Below are positions 50,520 through 59,210 of a stretch of DNA of 64,000 nucleotides, piece after piece. The stretch is from Acidimicrobiia bacterium (GTDB taxonomy: Bacteria > Actinomycetota > Acidimicrobiia > IMCC26256 > JAMXLJ01): assembly GCA_035651955.1 (NCBI GenBank), contig DASRES010000077.1, positions 18,315 to 82,314 on the forward strand, given 5' to 3'. The position numbers and the translations under genes were made by a program. The stretch's first letter is position 1, and every line of letters begins with the position of its first letter. The notes below the pieces were generated by a model that saw only the letters and a list, made by a program, of their open reading frames with translations, did no database searches and had not been told where the DNA came from.

Positions 50520-51464
50520 ATGACCACGACCACATCGGCGGCCACCGTCCCGGTCCCGACCGCCGACGACCGACCCGCCGTCGCCACGGCCATCCCCGAC
50601 GTCGAGCTCGTGGTCCCCGTCCACGACGAGCAACGCGACCTCGAATGCTCCGTCCGGCGGCTCCACCGCTACCTGACCCGCAGCTTCCCGCTGTCGTGGG
50701 TCGTCACGATCGTCGACAACGCGAGCCGCGACCGCACGTGGCCGATCGCGTGCCGGCTCGCCTCCGAGCTCGACGGCGTGCGCGCGCTGCACCTCGACGA
50801 GAAGGGCCGAGGACGCGCGCTGCGCGCGGCATGGGGCGCGAGCGCGGCGCGCACGGTCGCGTACACGGACGTCGACCTGTCCACCGACCTGGACGCACTG
50901 TTGCCGCTCGTCGCGTCCGTGCTGACGGGTCACAGCGACGTCGCGGTCGGGTCACGGCTCGCGCAGGGCGCGCACGTCGAGCGGGGACCGCGCCGCGAGA
51001 TCGTCTCGCGTACCTACAACGCGCTGTTGCGGCTCGTCACGCGCACGCCGGTCGTCGACGCCCAGTGCGGGTTCAAGGCGGTGCGCACGGACGTCGCGCA
51101 GGCGCTGTTGCCCCTCGTGCACGACGACGAGTGGTTCTTCGACACCGAGCTGCTGCTGCTCGCGGCGCACAACGGGCTGCGCGTCTCCGAGCTGCCGGTC
51201 GACTGGGTCGACGACGCGCACTCCAGCGTCGCGATCGTCCCGACCGCGATGGGCGACGTGCGCGGCGTCGTCCGCATGCTGCGCCGCTTCGCGCGCGGCG
51301 AAGGATCCCTCCCCCCGGGAGCGCTGGCGCCGGGCGGGTGCGCGCGTCACGCGCCCGCCCGGCGTTCGCGTCTGCGGTACGCGTCGGCGCTCGCGGTGCG
51401 GATCGGCGTGACGGCCTGCGCGGCCTACGGGGTCGTGAGCCTCGTGCGGGCGGTGGTCGGATGA
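50520..51464 (+). CDS. Glycosyltransferase family 2, dolichyl-phosphate-sugar synthase-like
   Basis: A 314-aa GT-A enzyme. Motifs: ELVVPVHDEQRDLECSVRRL, VTIVDNASRDRTW, LDEKGRGRALRAAW, TDVDLSTDLDALLPL (the DxD), VGSRLAQGAHVERGPRREIVSRTYNALLRLV and DAQCGFKAV, all characteristic of polyprenyl-phosphate mannose/glucose synthases. The C-terminus has one hydrophobic helix (VRIGVTACAAYGVVSLVRAVV). Start at 50520; earlier frames cross the phased repeats. The GT39 gene starts inside its stop codon, so it probably makes the polyprenyl-sugar donor used by that membrane enzyme. Confidence 0.9.
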   Translation: MTTTTSAATVPVPTADDRPAVATAIPDVELVVPVHDEQRDLECSVRRLHRYLTRSFPLSWVVTIVDNASRDRTWPIACRLASELDGVRALHLDEKGRGRALRAAWGASAARTVAYTDVDLSTDLDALLPLVASVLTGHSDVAVGSRLAQGAHVERGPRREIVSRTYNALLRLVTRTPVVDAQCGFKAVRTDVAQALLPLVHDDEWFFDTELLLLAAHNGLRVSELPVDWVDDAHSSVAIVPTAMGDVRGVVRMLRRFARGEGSLPPGALAPGGCARHAPARRSRLRYASALAVRIGVTACAAYGVVSLVRAVVG

Positions 51465-53650
51465 CGACGACGGCACCGCCCGACACCTGGTCCGTCCCGC
51501 CCGAGCCGGAGCCCGAAGGCGAGTCGGCGGCGAACCCGTCCGCGGTCGACACGCACGGACGCAACCTGCCCGCGTTCGTGCGTGGCCGGCCCGACGACCC
51601 CGCGTGGGTGCGTCCCGCGTTGCTCGCGCTGCTGCTCACCACCACCGTCCTCTACGTCTGGGGACTGGGTGCGTCGGGCTGGGCGAACAGCTTCTACTCG
51701 GCCGCGGTGCAGGCGGGGACGAAGAGCTGGAAGGCGTTCTTCTTCGGCTCGTCGGACGCCGCGAACTTCATCACCGTCGACAAGTCGCCCGCGTTCCTCT
51801 GGCCGATGGAGATCTCGGCGCGCATCTTCGGCGTGAGCTCGTGGAGCATCCTCGTCCCGCAGGCGCTCGAGGGCGTCGCGGCGGTGGGCGTGCTGTACCT
51901 CGCGGTGCGCCGCTGGTCGACGCCGTTCGCGGGACTCCTCGCCGGCGCGGTGCTGGCGGCGACGCCCGTCGCGGCGCTGATGTTCCGGTTCAACAACCCC
52001 GACGCGCTGCTCGTCCTCCTGCTGACGCTCGCCGCGTACGCGACCGTGCGCGCGATCGAGCACGGCTCGATGCGCTGGGTCGTGCTCGTCGGCGTGTTCG
52101 TGGGGTTCGCGTTCCTCGCCAAGATGCTGCAGGCACTGCTCGTCGTGCCCGGCTTCGGTCTCGCGTACCTCGTCGCCGCGCCCGGGACGCTGTGGCGGCG
52201 CGTCCGTCAGCTCGCGATCGCGGGCGTCGCGCTCCTCGTGTCGGCGGGGTGGTGGGTGGCCGCCGTCGCGCTCACACCGGCGTCCATGCGCCCGTACGTC
52301 GGCGGGTCGAGCAACAACAGCATCTTCGACCTGATCTTCGGTTACAACGGCTTCGGCCGGCTCAGCGGCAACGAGTCGGGCAGCGTCGGCGGCTTCGGTC
52401 AGGCCGGCGGGCGGTGGGGCCCGACGGGATGGGGCCGTCTCTTCAACGCGCAGTTCGGCGGCGACGCGTCGTGGTTGCTGCCCGCCGCGCTGATCCTGCT
52501 CGCGGCCGGCCTCGCGTACACGTGGCGCCGCGCGCGTACCGACCGGACGCGCGCGTCGTTGCTGGTGTGGGGCGGGTGGCTGCTCGTGACCGGCGCGGCC
52601 ATCAGCTTCGGCCAGGGGATCATCCATCCGTACTACACGGTCGCGCTGGCGCCCGCGATCGGCGCGCTCGTCGGCATCGGTGTCGCGGTCGCATGGCGGC
52701 ACCGCGACCACATCGCGGCGCGCGCGCTGCTCGCGCTCGCGCTCGTCGTCACCGTCGTGTGGGCCGCCGCGCTGCTGCACCGCACGCCGACGTGGCACCC
52801 CGAGCTGCGCGGCTTCGTGCTCGTCCTCGGCATCGGCGCCGCGGCCGTGGTCCTCGCGTGGCCGCTCCTGTCACGCCACCTGCGCGGCGCGGTCGCGTCG
52901 GTCGCGATCGTCGCCGCGCTCGCGGCGCCGATCGCCTACACGCTCGAGACGGTGAACACGCCCCACGCCGGCGCGATCCCGTCCGCCGGCCCGGCGAGTG
53001 CCGCCGGCTTCGGGCCGGGTGGCGGGTTCCGCCCGGGGTTCGTCGCACGGGGCGGGTTGCCGGGCGGGGGACAGGCCGGGAACGGCGGCGGGCAGGCGCT
53101 CCCGGCCCTGCCACCCGGCGTCGGCGGCGGCCTCGGCGGCCTCGGCGGCGGGAACCCCGGCGGGCGCGCGTTCCCGGGCTTCGGTGGCGGCCAGGGGTTC
53201 CGGCGCGGCGGGGCCGGCGGCCTCGGAGGCCTGCTCGACGGCAGCACCGTCAGCAGTGAGGTCCGTTCGCTGCTGGAGCAGGACGCGAGCCGGTACAGGT
53301 GGGTCGCCGCGGCGATCGGCTCGAACCGCGCGTCGGGCTACCAGCTCGCGACGGGCAAGCCGGTGATGGCGATCGGCGGGTTCAACGGCACCGATCCCGC
53401 GCCGACGCTCGCCCAGTTCGAGCAGTACGTCCGCGCGGGCAAGATCCACTACTTCGTCGGTGGCGGCGGTTTCGGTGGCAGGGGCTTCCGGGGCGGCTTC
53501 GGCGGCGCCGGCGGCACGTCCGACGTCGCGAGCCAGATCACCTCGTGGGTCGAGCAGAACTTCACCGCCCGGACCGTCGGTGGCGTCACGCTCTACGACC
53601 TCAGCGCGCCGGCCTCGGGCTCGTCGTCGTCGAGCACCTTGACCGGCTGA
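51461..53650 (+). CDS. ArnT/GT39-family membrane glycosyltransferase with Gly-rich insert
   Basis: A 729-aa membrane enzyme with about 11-13 helices. GT-C hallmarks in the first outer loop: GASGWANSFYSAAVQAGTKSWKAFFFG and ITVDKSPAFLWPMEISARIFG with Asp107 as the likely catalytic residue. NNPDALLVLLLTLAAYA follows. A Gly-rich, low-complexity insert spans residues 512-592, and after it comes a folded C-terminal domain (SRYRWVAAAIGSNRASGYQLATGKPVMAIGGFNGTDP). It transfers sugar from a polyprenyl-phosphate donor onto a protein or lipid outside the membrane. ATGA overlap with the GT2 gene. Confidence 0.9.
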   Translation: MTTTAPPDTWSVPPEPEPEGESAANPSAVDTHGRNLPAFVRGRPDDPAWVRPALLALLLTTTVLYVWGLGASGWANSFYSAAVQAGTKSWKAFFFGSSDAANFITVDKSPAFLWPMEISARIFGVSSWSILVPQALEGVAAVGVLYLAVRRWSTPFAGLLAGAVLAATPVAALMFRFNNPDALLVLLLTLAAYATVRAIEHGSMRWVVLVGVFVGFAFLAKMLQALLVVPGFGLAYLVAAPGTLWRRVRQLAIAGVALLVSAGWWVAAVALTPASMRPYVGGSSNNSIFDLIFGYNGFGRLSGNESGSVGGFGQAGGRWGPTGWGRLFNAQFGGDASWLLPAALILLAAGLAYTWRRARTDRTRASLLVWGGWLLVTGAAISFGQGIIHPYYTVALAPAIGALVGIGVAVAWRHRDHIAARALLALALVVTVVWAAALLHRTPTWHPELRGFVLVLGIGAAAVVLAWPLLSRHLRGAVASVAIVAALAAPIAYTLETVNTPHAGAIPSAGPASAAGFGPGGGFRPGFVARGGLPGGGQAGNGGGQALPALPPGVGGGLGGLGGGNPGGRAFPGFGGGQGFRRGGAGGLGGLLDGSTVSSEVRSLLEQDASRYRWVAAAIGSNRASGYQLATGKPVMAIGGFNGTDPAPTLAQFEQYVRAGKIHYFVGGGGFGGRGFRGGFGGAGGTSDVASQITSWVEQNFTARTVGGVTLYDLSAPASGSSSSSTLTG

Positions 53651-53665
53651 CCTCCGAGCGCCGGA

Positions 53666-54589
53666 TCAACCACCGACGCCCGGGAGCACCAGCACGCACG
53701 GCGGCGGGGTCGCGTGCGCAGGATCGAGCGCGTTCAGCACGTCGTGCAACGCGACCTCGTCGTAGATGATCGCGAGGTGCTCGCCGAAGTCCGTGGGGCA
53801 CTGGTGTTGCAGCGTGACGTTCGTGACCGCCGGCCCGGTCAGGAACGCGGACGTGTACGGCGTGACGACCTCGTCGTACTCGGTCTCGATGACGGTGTAG
53901 CGCGGCCCCGGCACCGTGTCGCCGCCGGCGTTGAGCGTCTGCAGGAACGACGATCCCGCGATCTGCTGGGCGCACGCGGTGCACTGCGCGCCGAGGAACG
54001 ACGATCCGCCCGGGAACGCGTTCGCGAGCGTGGCGAGGCCGTCGAGCGTCGTGCCGTGGTTGCTCGGCGCGAGCCCGACGAGCGCGTGCACCGTCCGGTT
54101 GCCGCCGTCGAACTTGATGTACCAGCGCGGCATCATCCCGCCCTGCGAGTGCCCGACCAGGTCGACCTGCGGCGCGCCCGTCGCGGCAAGCACCTGGGAC
54201 ACGAACGCGCCGAGCTGCGCGGCCGACGTCGGGATGTCACCCGTCGCCTGGATCGGGTTGCCCGGCGCGCCGCCGTAGTTCAGCGCGAAGACGCAGTAGC
54301 CCGCGTTCTTCAGCAGTGGGGACAGCGCCTGCCAGCTGTCCGTCATGTCGCCGAACGTCCCGTGGACGAGCACGACGGGATAGGGGTGCGCCGCGCTCGG
54401 CCGGCATGTCCAGTCGTTCGATCCCGGCGGCGACGAGCCCGGGTGCAGCGTCTCGGCGAGGATCCCGGCGCCGAAGTCGTACGGCACCGGGTAGGAGGTC
54501 GCGCCGGCCGGTGCCGCGGCGACGGCGATCAGCGCGAACGACGAGACGAGCGCGCACGCGACGGCGAACGCGCGACCACGAAGCCCCAT
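53666..54589 (-). CDS. Secreted lipase (alpha/beta hydrolase)
   Basis: A 307-aa exported hydrolase with signal peptide (AFAVACALVSSFALIAVAAAPAGA). Lipase marks: YPVVLVHGTFGDM (oxyanion hole region), the nucleophile elbow GHSQGG, and the acid/His end with EHLAIIYDEVALHDVL. It resembles bacterial class 2 triacylglycerol lipases and esterases. Cysteine pairs (CTAC and others) suggest disulphides. It lies 39 bp after the beta-propeller lipoprotein gene on the same strand, so the two may be co-transcribed. Confidence 0.87.
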   Translation of the reverse strand: MGLRGRAFAVACALVSSFALIAVAAAPAGATSYPVPYDFGAGILAETLHPGSSPPGSNDWTCRPSAAHPYPVVLVHGTFGDMTDSWQALSPLLKNAGYCVFALNYGGAPGNPIQATGDIPTSAAQLGAFVSQVLAATGAPQVDLVGHSQGGMMPRWYIKFDGGNRTVHALVGLAPSNHGTTLDGLATLANAFPGGSSFLGAQCTACAQQIAGSSFLQTLNAGGDTVPGPRYTVIETEYDEVVTPYTSAFLTGPAVTNVTLQHQCPTDFGEHLAIIYDEVALHDVLNALDPAHATPPPCVLVLPGVGG

Positions 54590-54628
54590 TGAGTCACCCC
54601 CGTGCTCGACGGGAGACGTCCTACCCGG

Positions 54629-56197
54629 CTACGCGGGCACGTACGCGCGCATCGCGTCGAAGTCGCAGACGATCAGCTTCCCGTCGGCCCAGATCGGGCT
54701 CGAGAAGCCGGCCCAGTTGCCCGTCCCGTCCTGCAGCTCGTTGACGTGGTTCCCGTTCGACGCGTCGATGACGACCGTCCGGTTCCAGGTGTCGGACCAG
54801 TCCATGGTCTGGCACGCGATGAGCGTCTTCTGGCCGTTCATCGAGCACGAGCCGAGCACGAGCTGTTGGATCGCGCTCTCCCACAGCGGCGCGTTCGTCG
54901 CGGTCGAGATGCCGGTCGCGGGATCGAGCATGCGGACCGCGGCGTTCGCGGTCGTGCCGCCCGATGCCGTCCAGGTCGGCCACGAGTATCCCTGCGGCGA
55001 CGTGGTCGTCGAGCTCGTCCACCTGCCGCCGACGGTCGTCTGGTTGCTCGTGACGAACAGGTGCGCGCCGTCCCAGATCGCGCTCGTGAGGCAGGCCTGC
55101 TGGCCCGCGGGCGTCCCGACGCCCACCGACACGGACCACACCGGACGCATGGTGTCGGCCCGTAGCGCGTAGTAGTGACCGTCCTTGTTGCACGCGCCGA
55201 CCATCGGCACGGTCTGACCGCCGATCGTCGCGGTGAACAGGGTCGGCGTCGATCCCCAGTCGGGGTCGTTGACGCTCTGCGGCTGCGGCACCGCGAACTT
55301 CCCGACGACCTGGAGCGTCTTGGCGTCGAGCTTCAAGACCGAGTACTGGTCGAACTGGTTCGTGTCGGTCGGCGGGTGCGCGGTGTCGGTGTCGTCGTAC
55401 GTCGACCCCGTCGTCACGTACACGAAGTGGTCGTCGACCGCGGGGGACGTCCAGATCCCCGCACCGACCCAGTTGGTCGTCGGCGGCTTCGGGTCGCGCG
55501 ACGCGTAGTTCGGGTCAGTCCCGGTCGGCATCGTGTACAGCGTCGCGATCGGCGCGCCCGTAACGGCGTCGAACGACATGAGCGCCCCGCGCACGAACGG
55601 CCGGTCGCAGTTCGACGACACCCCGATGTAGACGATCCCGTTGCGGACGATCGGGCTGCTCCACGGGAAGTAGTCGCTCACGCCGTTGGTCCCGAAGTAG
55701 CCCGGCGTGAAGACGGGTGCAGTCCACACCACGTTCCCGTTCGTGCCGTCGAGCTCCTGGAGGGTTCCCTGCGGAGTGGAGACGTAGACGAACGGGTTCC
55801 CGTTCGCGTCGGCGCGCACCGCGGGCGAGGACACGAACCCGGCCGGCGAGCCGCAGCCGTGGTCGGGGATCGTCCCGTACGCGCGTGACCACTGCACCGT
55901 CCCGGTCGTGCCGTCGACCGAGTAGAGCGTGCCGTCACCGCCGCCGAGGTAGACGCGGCCCTGGTAGGTGACGGGCGTCGAGTAGATGCTCCACCCCGGG
56001 TGGTAGCGCCAGAGCACCTTCAGGTTCGCGGCCTGGGCGACGGTGAACCCGGGGTCGACCCCCACGCCCGACTGGGTGGAGTCCGAGTGGAACATCGTCC
56101 AGTCGCACGCGCTGAGTGCGAGCACGAACAGCGCGAGCACGACCACACCGGCCGACGCCCGGCGCGAACGAGCCGCGGTGTGAGTGATCCCGCGCAT
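54629..56197 (-). CDS. PQQ-like beta-propeller lipoprotein
   Basis: A 522-aa exported protein. Lipoprotein signal GVVVLALFVLALSAC (lipobox LSAC). The body carries repeats of the PQQ-dehydrogenase-like propeller: LKVLWRYHPGWSIYSTPVTYQGRVYLGGGDGTLYSVD, TGTVQW, NGIVYIGVSS, GKLIVCDFDAMRAYVP and others. In such repeats each blade ends in a YALD/YSVD-like strand. There is no sign of the PQQ-binding Cys pair or active-site residues, so a binding or assembly role is as likely as an enzyme. It is the first gene of a pair with the lipase. Confidence 0.85.
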   Translation of the reverse strand: MRGITHTAARSRRASAGVVVLALFVLALSACDWTMFHSDSTQSGVGVDPGFTVAQAANLKVLWRYHPGWSIYSTPVTYQGRVYLGGGDGTLYSVDGTTGTVQWSRAYGTIPDHGCGSPAGFVSSPAVRADANGNPFVYVSTPQGTLQELDGTNGNVVWTAPVFTPGYFGTNGVSDYFPWSSPIVRNGIVYIGVSSNCDRPFVRGALMSFDAVTGAPIATLYTMPTGTDPNYASRDPKPPTTNWVGAGIWTSPAVDDHFVYVTTGSTYDDTDTAHPPTDTNQFDQYSVLKLDAKTLQVVGKFAVPQPQSVNDPDWGSTPTLFTATIGGQTVPMVGACNKDGHYYALRADTMRPVWSVSVGVGTPAGQQACLTSAIWDGAHLFVTSNQTTVGGRWTSSTTTSPQGYSWPTWTASGGTTANAAVRMLDPATGISTATNAPLWESAIQQLVLGSCSMNGQKTLIACQTMDWSDTWNRTVVIDASNGNHVNELQDGTGNWAGFSSPIWADGKLIVCDFDAMRAYVPA

Positions 56198-56366
56198 CGG
56201 GTCCCCCAGGTGCCCTCGGCCGTGCGGCCGCCGATGTGTCGGAGAAGCCTAACGAGGCGGCCCTGCTGCCCTGAACACCGGTGCGCGCAAAGCCTTCACC
56301 GGCGCCCGATCGCTCCGATGTTCCCGTGGGGGTCACGGAGGACCCCGACAGACACGAGGGAACGTG

Positions 56367-57071
56367 ATGGCGACGATCTTCGGCGCCGGCGTCCCGGACT
56401 TCGCCCGCCGGTACCCGCCGTGCCCGCTGCACGGCTACGACGGCGAGCCGCCGGACGTCGACGCGTGCGACGGCGAACTGGACGAGGCCGCCGGCCTCGG
56501 GTGGGTGCGGTGCGCGGGATGCGCGCAGCTCGCGCTCCTGCCGCCCCGGCGCGCGTACGCCCTGTGGGCGGCGGCGTCGCACTACCTCGCGGCCATGCGG
56601 GAGGTGCTCGAGCGAGCGGACGACGACGAGGCCGAGCTGGCCGACGCGGTCGCCGGTCAGGTCGAGCTCCCGCCCATCGTCCTGCGGTACCTGCAGCCCG
56701 CGTGGGTCGCGCGCTTCTCGGCGTGCTTCGACGCGTACCGGGAGCTGCTCGCCGCCGGCCGCGGGACGACGCCGCCCGAGTGCACGGGCGAGACGATGGC
56801 TCTCCACCTCATGCTGGCCTGGGCCCACGTCTTCGTGAGCCACGGCTTCTGGCGCACGTCCGACGCGTACCGCCGGCTGCCCGAAACGCCCTACGACGGC
56901 GACTTCACGTTCCTCGAGGAGGCGCTCGTCGACGAGGACGTGCTGCTCCTGTTCGACGAGCGGCTCGCCGACTGCGACGACCCCGACCGGCTGCTCGCGT
57001 CGTTCGAGGTGCGCAACCTCAACCCGGCCCGCTGGTTCCTGCCCTTCGAGGTCCAGGCCGACGCCGCCTGA
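56367..57071 (+). CDS. Hypothetical cytoplasmic protein with a possible CxxC zinc site
   Basis: About 234 aa; GTG at 56364 and ATG at 56367 are adjacent, and GAGGGAA lies upstream. The N-terminal part has Cys residues in CPLHGYDG ... VRCAGCAQLALLP that could bind a metal. The rest is helical and acidic (LERADDDEAELADAV, FLEEALVDEDVLLLFDERLADCDD). No family is recognised and no membrane helix is seen. It stands between the propeller and the small repeat protein. Confidence 0.6.
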   Translation: MATIFGAGVPDFARRYPPCPLHGYDGEPPDVDACDGELDEAAGLGWVRCAGCAQLALLPPRRAYALWAAASHYLAAMREVLERADDDEAELADAVAGQVELPPIVLRYLQPAWVARFSACFDAYRELLAAGRGTTPPECTGETMALHLMLAWAHVFVSHGFWRTSDAYRRLPETPYDGDFTFLEEALVDEDVLLLFDERLADCDDPDRLLASFEVRNLNPARWFLPFEVQADAA

Positions 57072-57092
57072 ACGGCGCGCCGGACGGAGGCC

Positions 57093-57380
57093 TCAGTCCC
57101 CGGCGCGGTCTCGATCGGGCGGCGGCGCGTCCGGGTTCTCGACCGGCATGCGGTCGTACGCGGGATCGCGCTCGTCCTCGCGCAGCGTGTCCCGGCCGTC
57201 GAGCCTCGGACGGCCGCCCAGCGTCTGCGCCTCGAGGTCGTCCTTGCTGCGCTGCCCTTCGGGGGGTGGGCCCTCGGGCGCGGCGACGCGGTACTTGTCG
57301 AACGACGGGTCGCGCTCGTCCTCGTGGAGCGTCGGGAAGTCGTCGTCGTCGCGCTTGCGATCGCGGTCGTCGCCCGCCAT
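57093..57380 (-). CDS. Small disordered protein with two internal repeats
   Basis: A 95-aa highly charged protein. Two copies of a module are visible: TLHEDERDPSFDKYRV ... GPPPE and TLREDERDPAYDRMPV ... APPPD, about 45 residues apart. Composition (Asp, Arg, Pro) predicts disorder. ATG at 57380 with a GGGAGCG upstream. No family recognised; the repeats suggest a binding linker. It is convergent with the hypothetical gene. Confidence 0.6.
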   Translation of the reverse strand: MAGDDRDRKRDDDDFPTLHEDERDPSFDKYRVAAPEGPPPEGQRSKDDLEAQTLGGRPRLDGRDTLREDERDPAYDRMPVENPDAPPPDRDRAGD

Positions 57381-57456
57381 CCGTCGCTCCCTTCGAGGCC
57401 GTCACGCCCGGAAGGGCGCAGCGATGCACCTGCATCGTACGCGGGCGGTCCGGGAG

Positions 57457-58245
57457 TCAGACGCCCGTGACCAGGAAGACGATGCCGAGGAGCGCGAGCG
57501 AGCCGCCGTAGACGCGCTCGAGCACGGCCGCGTGGGTGCGGAGCGCGACCCGCGCGCCGGTGGTCGCACCGGGGATCGACCCGATCGCGAACGCGGCGGT
57601 CACGGACCAGTCGACGTGCCCCAACGCCATGTGGACGAGCGTGCCGGGGACCGCGAGGCCGCACGCGACGACGAGCGACGTCGCGAACGCGACCTTCAGC
57701 GGGCGGCGGAGCACCGCGACGAACAACGGCGCGAGAAGGAACCCGCCGCTGTTGGCGAGGAGACCGGAGACGAACCCGACGATCAGCGCGACCGCGCACA
57801 GCCAGAGCGTCTCGTGGGCACGTGGCTCGGCGACCTCGGTCGGCTCGCCCGGCACGAGCAGGAAGCGGAGGCCGAGGACGACGAGGAGGACCTCGGTCGC
57901 GACGAGGAGCGGGCCGCCGCCCGTGAACCGCGTGACGTAGGCGCCGACGACGGTCGCGGGTAGGCCGAGCGCGAGGCCCCAGCGGACGATGCGCCGGTCG
58001 ACGAGATCGTGGCGCGCGTATTCGCGCGCTGCGAGCAGCGTGCCCGGGATCGTCGCGGGCAGGGGGGAGGCGACGGCTGCGATCGCCGAGACCCCGACGG
58101 CCGCGAGCAGGGGCGTGCCGACCGCCGACCCGCCCTTGCCGAACAGGCCGCCGAGGAAGCCGACACCGAGGCCGACCAGCACGACGAGGGCGAGACCACC
58201 GATGCTCACCGGTCCAGTGAACGCCTCGCCAACCGATTCGTCCAA
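57457..58245 (-). CDS. TauE/SafE-family membrane permease (sulfite/sulfonate exporter-like)
   Basis: About 262 aa with 8-9 helices. Family marks: GLGVGFLGGLFGKGGSAVGTPLLAAVGVSA at the start, and ALIVGFVSGLLANSGGFLLAPLFVAVLRRPLKVAFATSLVVA, the paired half-domains of TauE/SafE. Members export sulfite, sulfoacetate or other small organic acids. The TTG at 58245 has a good ribosome-binding site (GAGGA). A GTG at 58209 is the alternative. The LysR gene is divergent, with only 34 bp between them, so it likely controls this exporter. Confidence 0.88.
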   Translation of the reverse strand: MDESVGEAFTGPVSIGGLALVVLVGLGVGFLGGLFGKGGSAVGTPLLAAVGVSAIAAVASPLPATIPGTLLAAREYARHDLVDRRIVRWGLALGLPATVVGAYVTRFTGGGPLLVATEVLLVVLGLRFLLVPGEPTEVAEPRAHETLWLCAVALIVGFVSGLLANSGGFLLAPLFVAVLRRPLKVAFATSLVVACGLAVPGTLVHMALGHVDWSVTAAFAIGSIPGATTGARVALRTHAAVLERVYGGSLALLGIVFLVTGV

Positions 58246-58279
58246 GACATTGTTCCTCGGTATGGCATAGTCCTCACCT

Positions 58280-59161
58280 ATGGATCTGCGCCAGGTCGAG
58301 TACGTGCTCGCGGTCGTCGACCACCGCGGGTTCACCCGGGCCGCCACCGCGCTCCACGTTGCCCAGCCGTCCCTGTCACAGGGCGTCCGGCGCCTCGAGG
58401 CCGAGCTGGGCGTGTCGCTGTTCGAGCGGGCGGGCCGCCGGGTCGTGCTGACCGAGGCGGGAGAGGCCTTCGTCGGGCCGGCGCGTCGGGTCCTGCGCGA
58501 GGTCGCGTCGCTCGAGGAGGCCGTCGCCGCCGTTGCCGGCATGACGGCGGGCACGCTCGACCTCGTCTCGCTGCCGACGCTCGCGGCCGATCCACTCGCG
58601 CCGCTCGTCGGCCGCTTCCGGGTCGCGCACCCCGGGGTGAGCGTGCGCGTCGCCGACCCCGAGGACGCAGGCGCGGTCGCGGACATGGTCGCCGACGGCC
58701 GGTGCGAGCTCGGGCTCGCGGACCTTCCCGCGCGCCGCGCCGAGCTGCAGACCGTCCGCCTGCACCGCCAGGAGCTCCTCGCGGTGTGCCCGCCGGGGAC
58801 CGACGTGCGCGACCGGTTCCCCGTCACACGCTTCCGCGACACGCCGATCGTCACGTCGCCGCCTGGCACCTCGACGCGCGACCTGCTGGAGGACGCGCTG
58901 CGGTCGCGGCGCGTCGAGCCGACGGTCGCGGTGGAGACGAACCAGCGCGAGGCGATCGTGCCGCTCGTCCTCGCGGGCGCGGGCGTCGCGCTCCTGCCCG
59001 CACCACTCGCGCGCGTCGCCGCGGACCAAGGCGCGGTCGTCGCCCCGTTGACGCCGGCCGTGACGCGCACGATCGGGCTGCTGCACCGGCCCGGCCCGCT
59101 GTCACCCGCGGCACGCGCGTTCGTGGAGCTCTCGACCGCCCACCACCCGACCGTTCTGTGA
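58280..59161 (+). CDS. LysR family transcriptional regulator
   Basis: A 293-aa LysR-type regulator with an N-terminal winged helix-turn-helix (LRQVEYVLAVVDHRGFTRAATALHVAQPSLSQGVRRLEAELGVSLFERAGRR) and a periplasmic-binding-like effector domain (GTLDLVSLPTLAADPLAPLVGRFR). The ATG at 58280 is immediately downstream of the shared gap with the TauE-like gene. LysR regulators commonly activate the divergent gene and repress themselves; the effector may be the exported anion. That is inference from layout. Confidence 0.92.
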   Translation: MDLRQVEYVLAVVDHRGFTRAATALHVAQPSLSQGVRRLEAELGVSLFERAGRRVVLTEAGEAFVGPARRVLREVASLEEAVAAVAGMTAGTLDLVSLPTLAADPLAPLVGRFRVAHPGVSVRVADPEDAGAVADMVADGRCELGLADLPARRAELQTVRLHRQELLAVCPPGTDVRDRFPVTRFRDTPIVTSPPGTSTRDLLEDALRSRRVEPTVAVETNQREAIVPLVLAGAGVALLPAPLARVAADQGAVVAPLTPAVTRTIGLLHRPGPLSPAARAFVELSTAHHPTVL

Positions 59162-59210
59162 AGCGTCATGCACACATGTTGTGGCTGACGCTTCCGAGAA
59201 CCGCGGCGCC

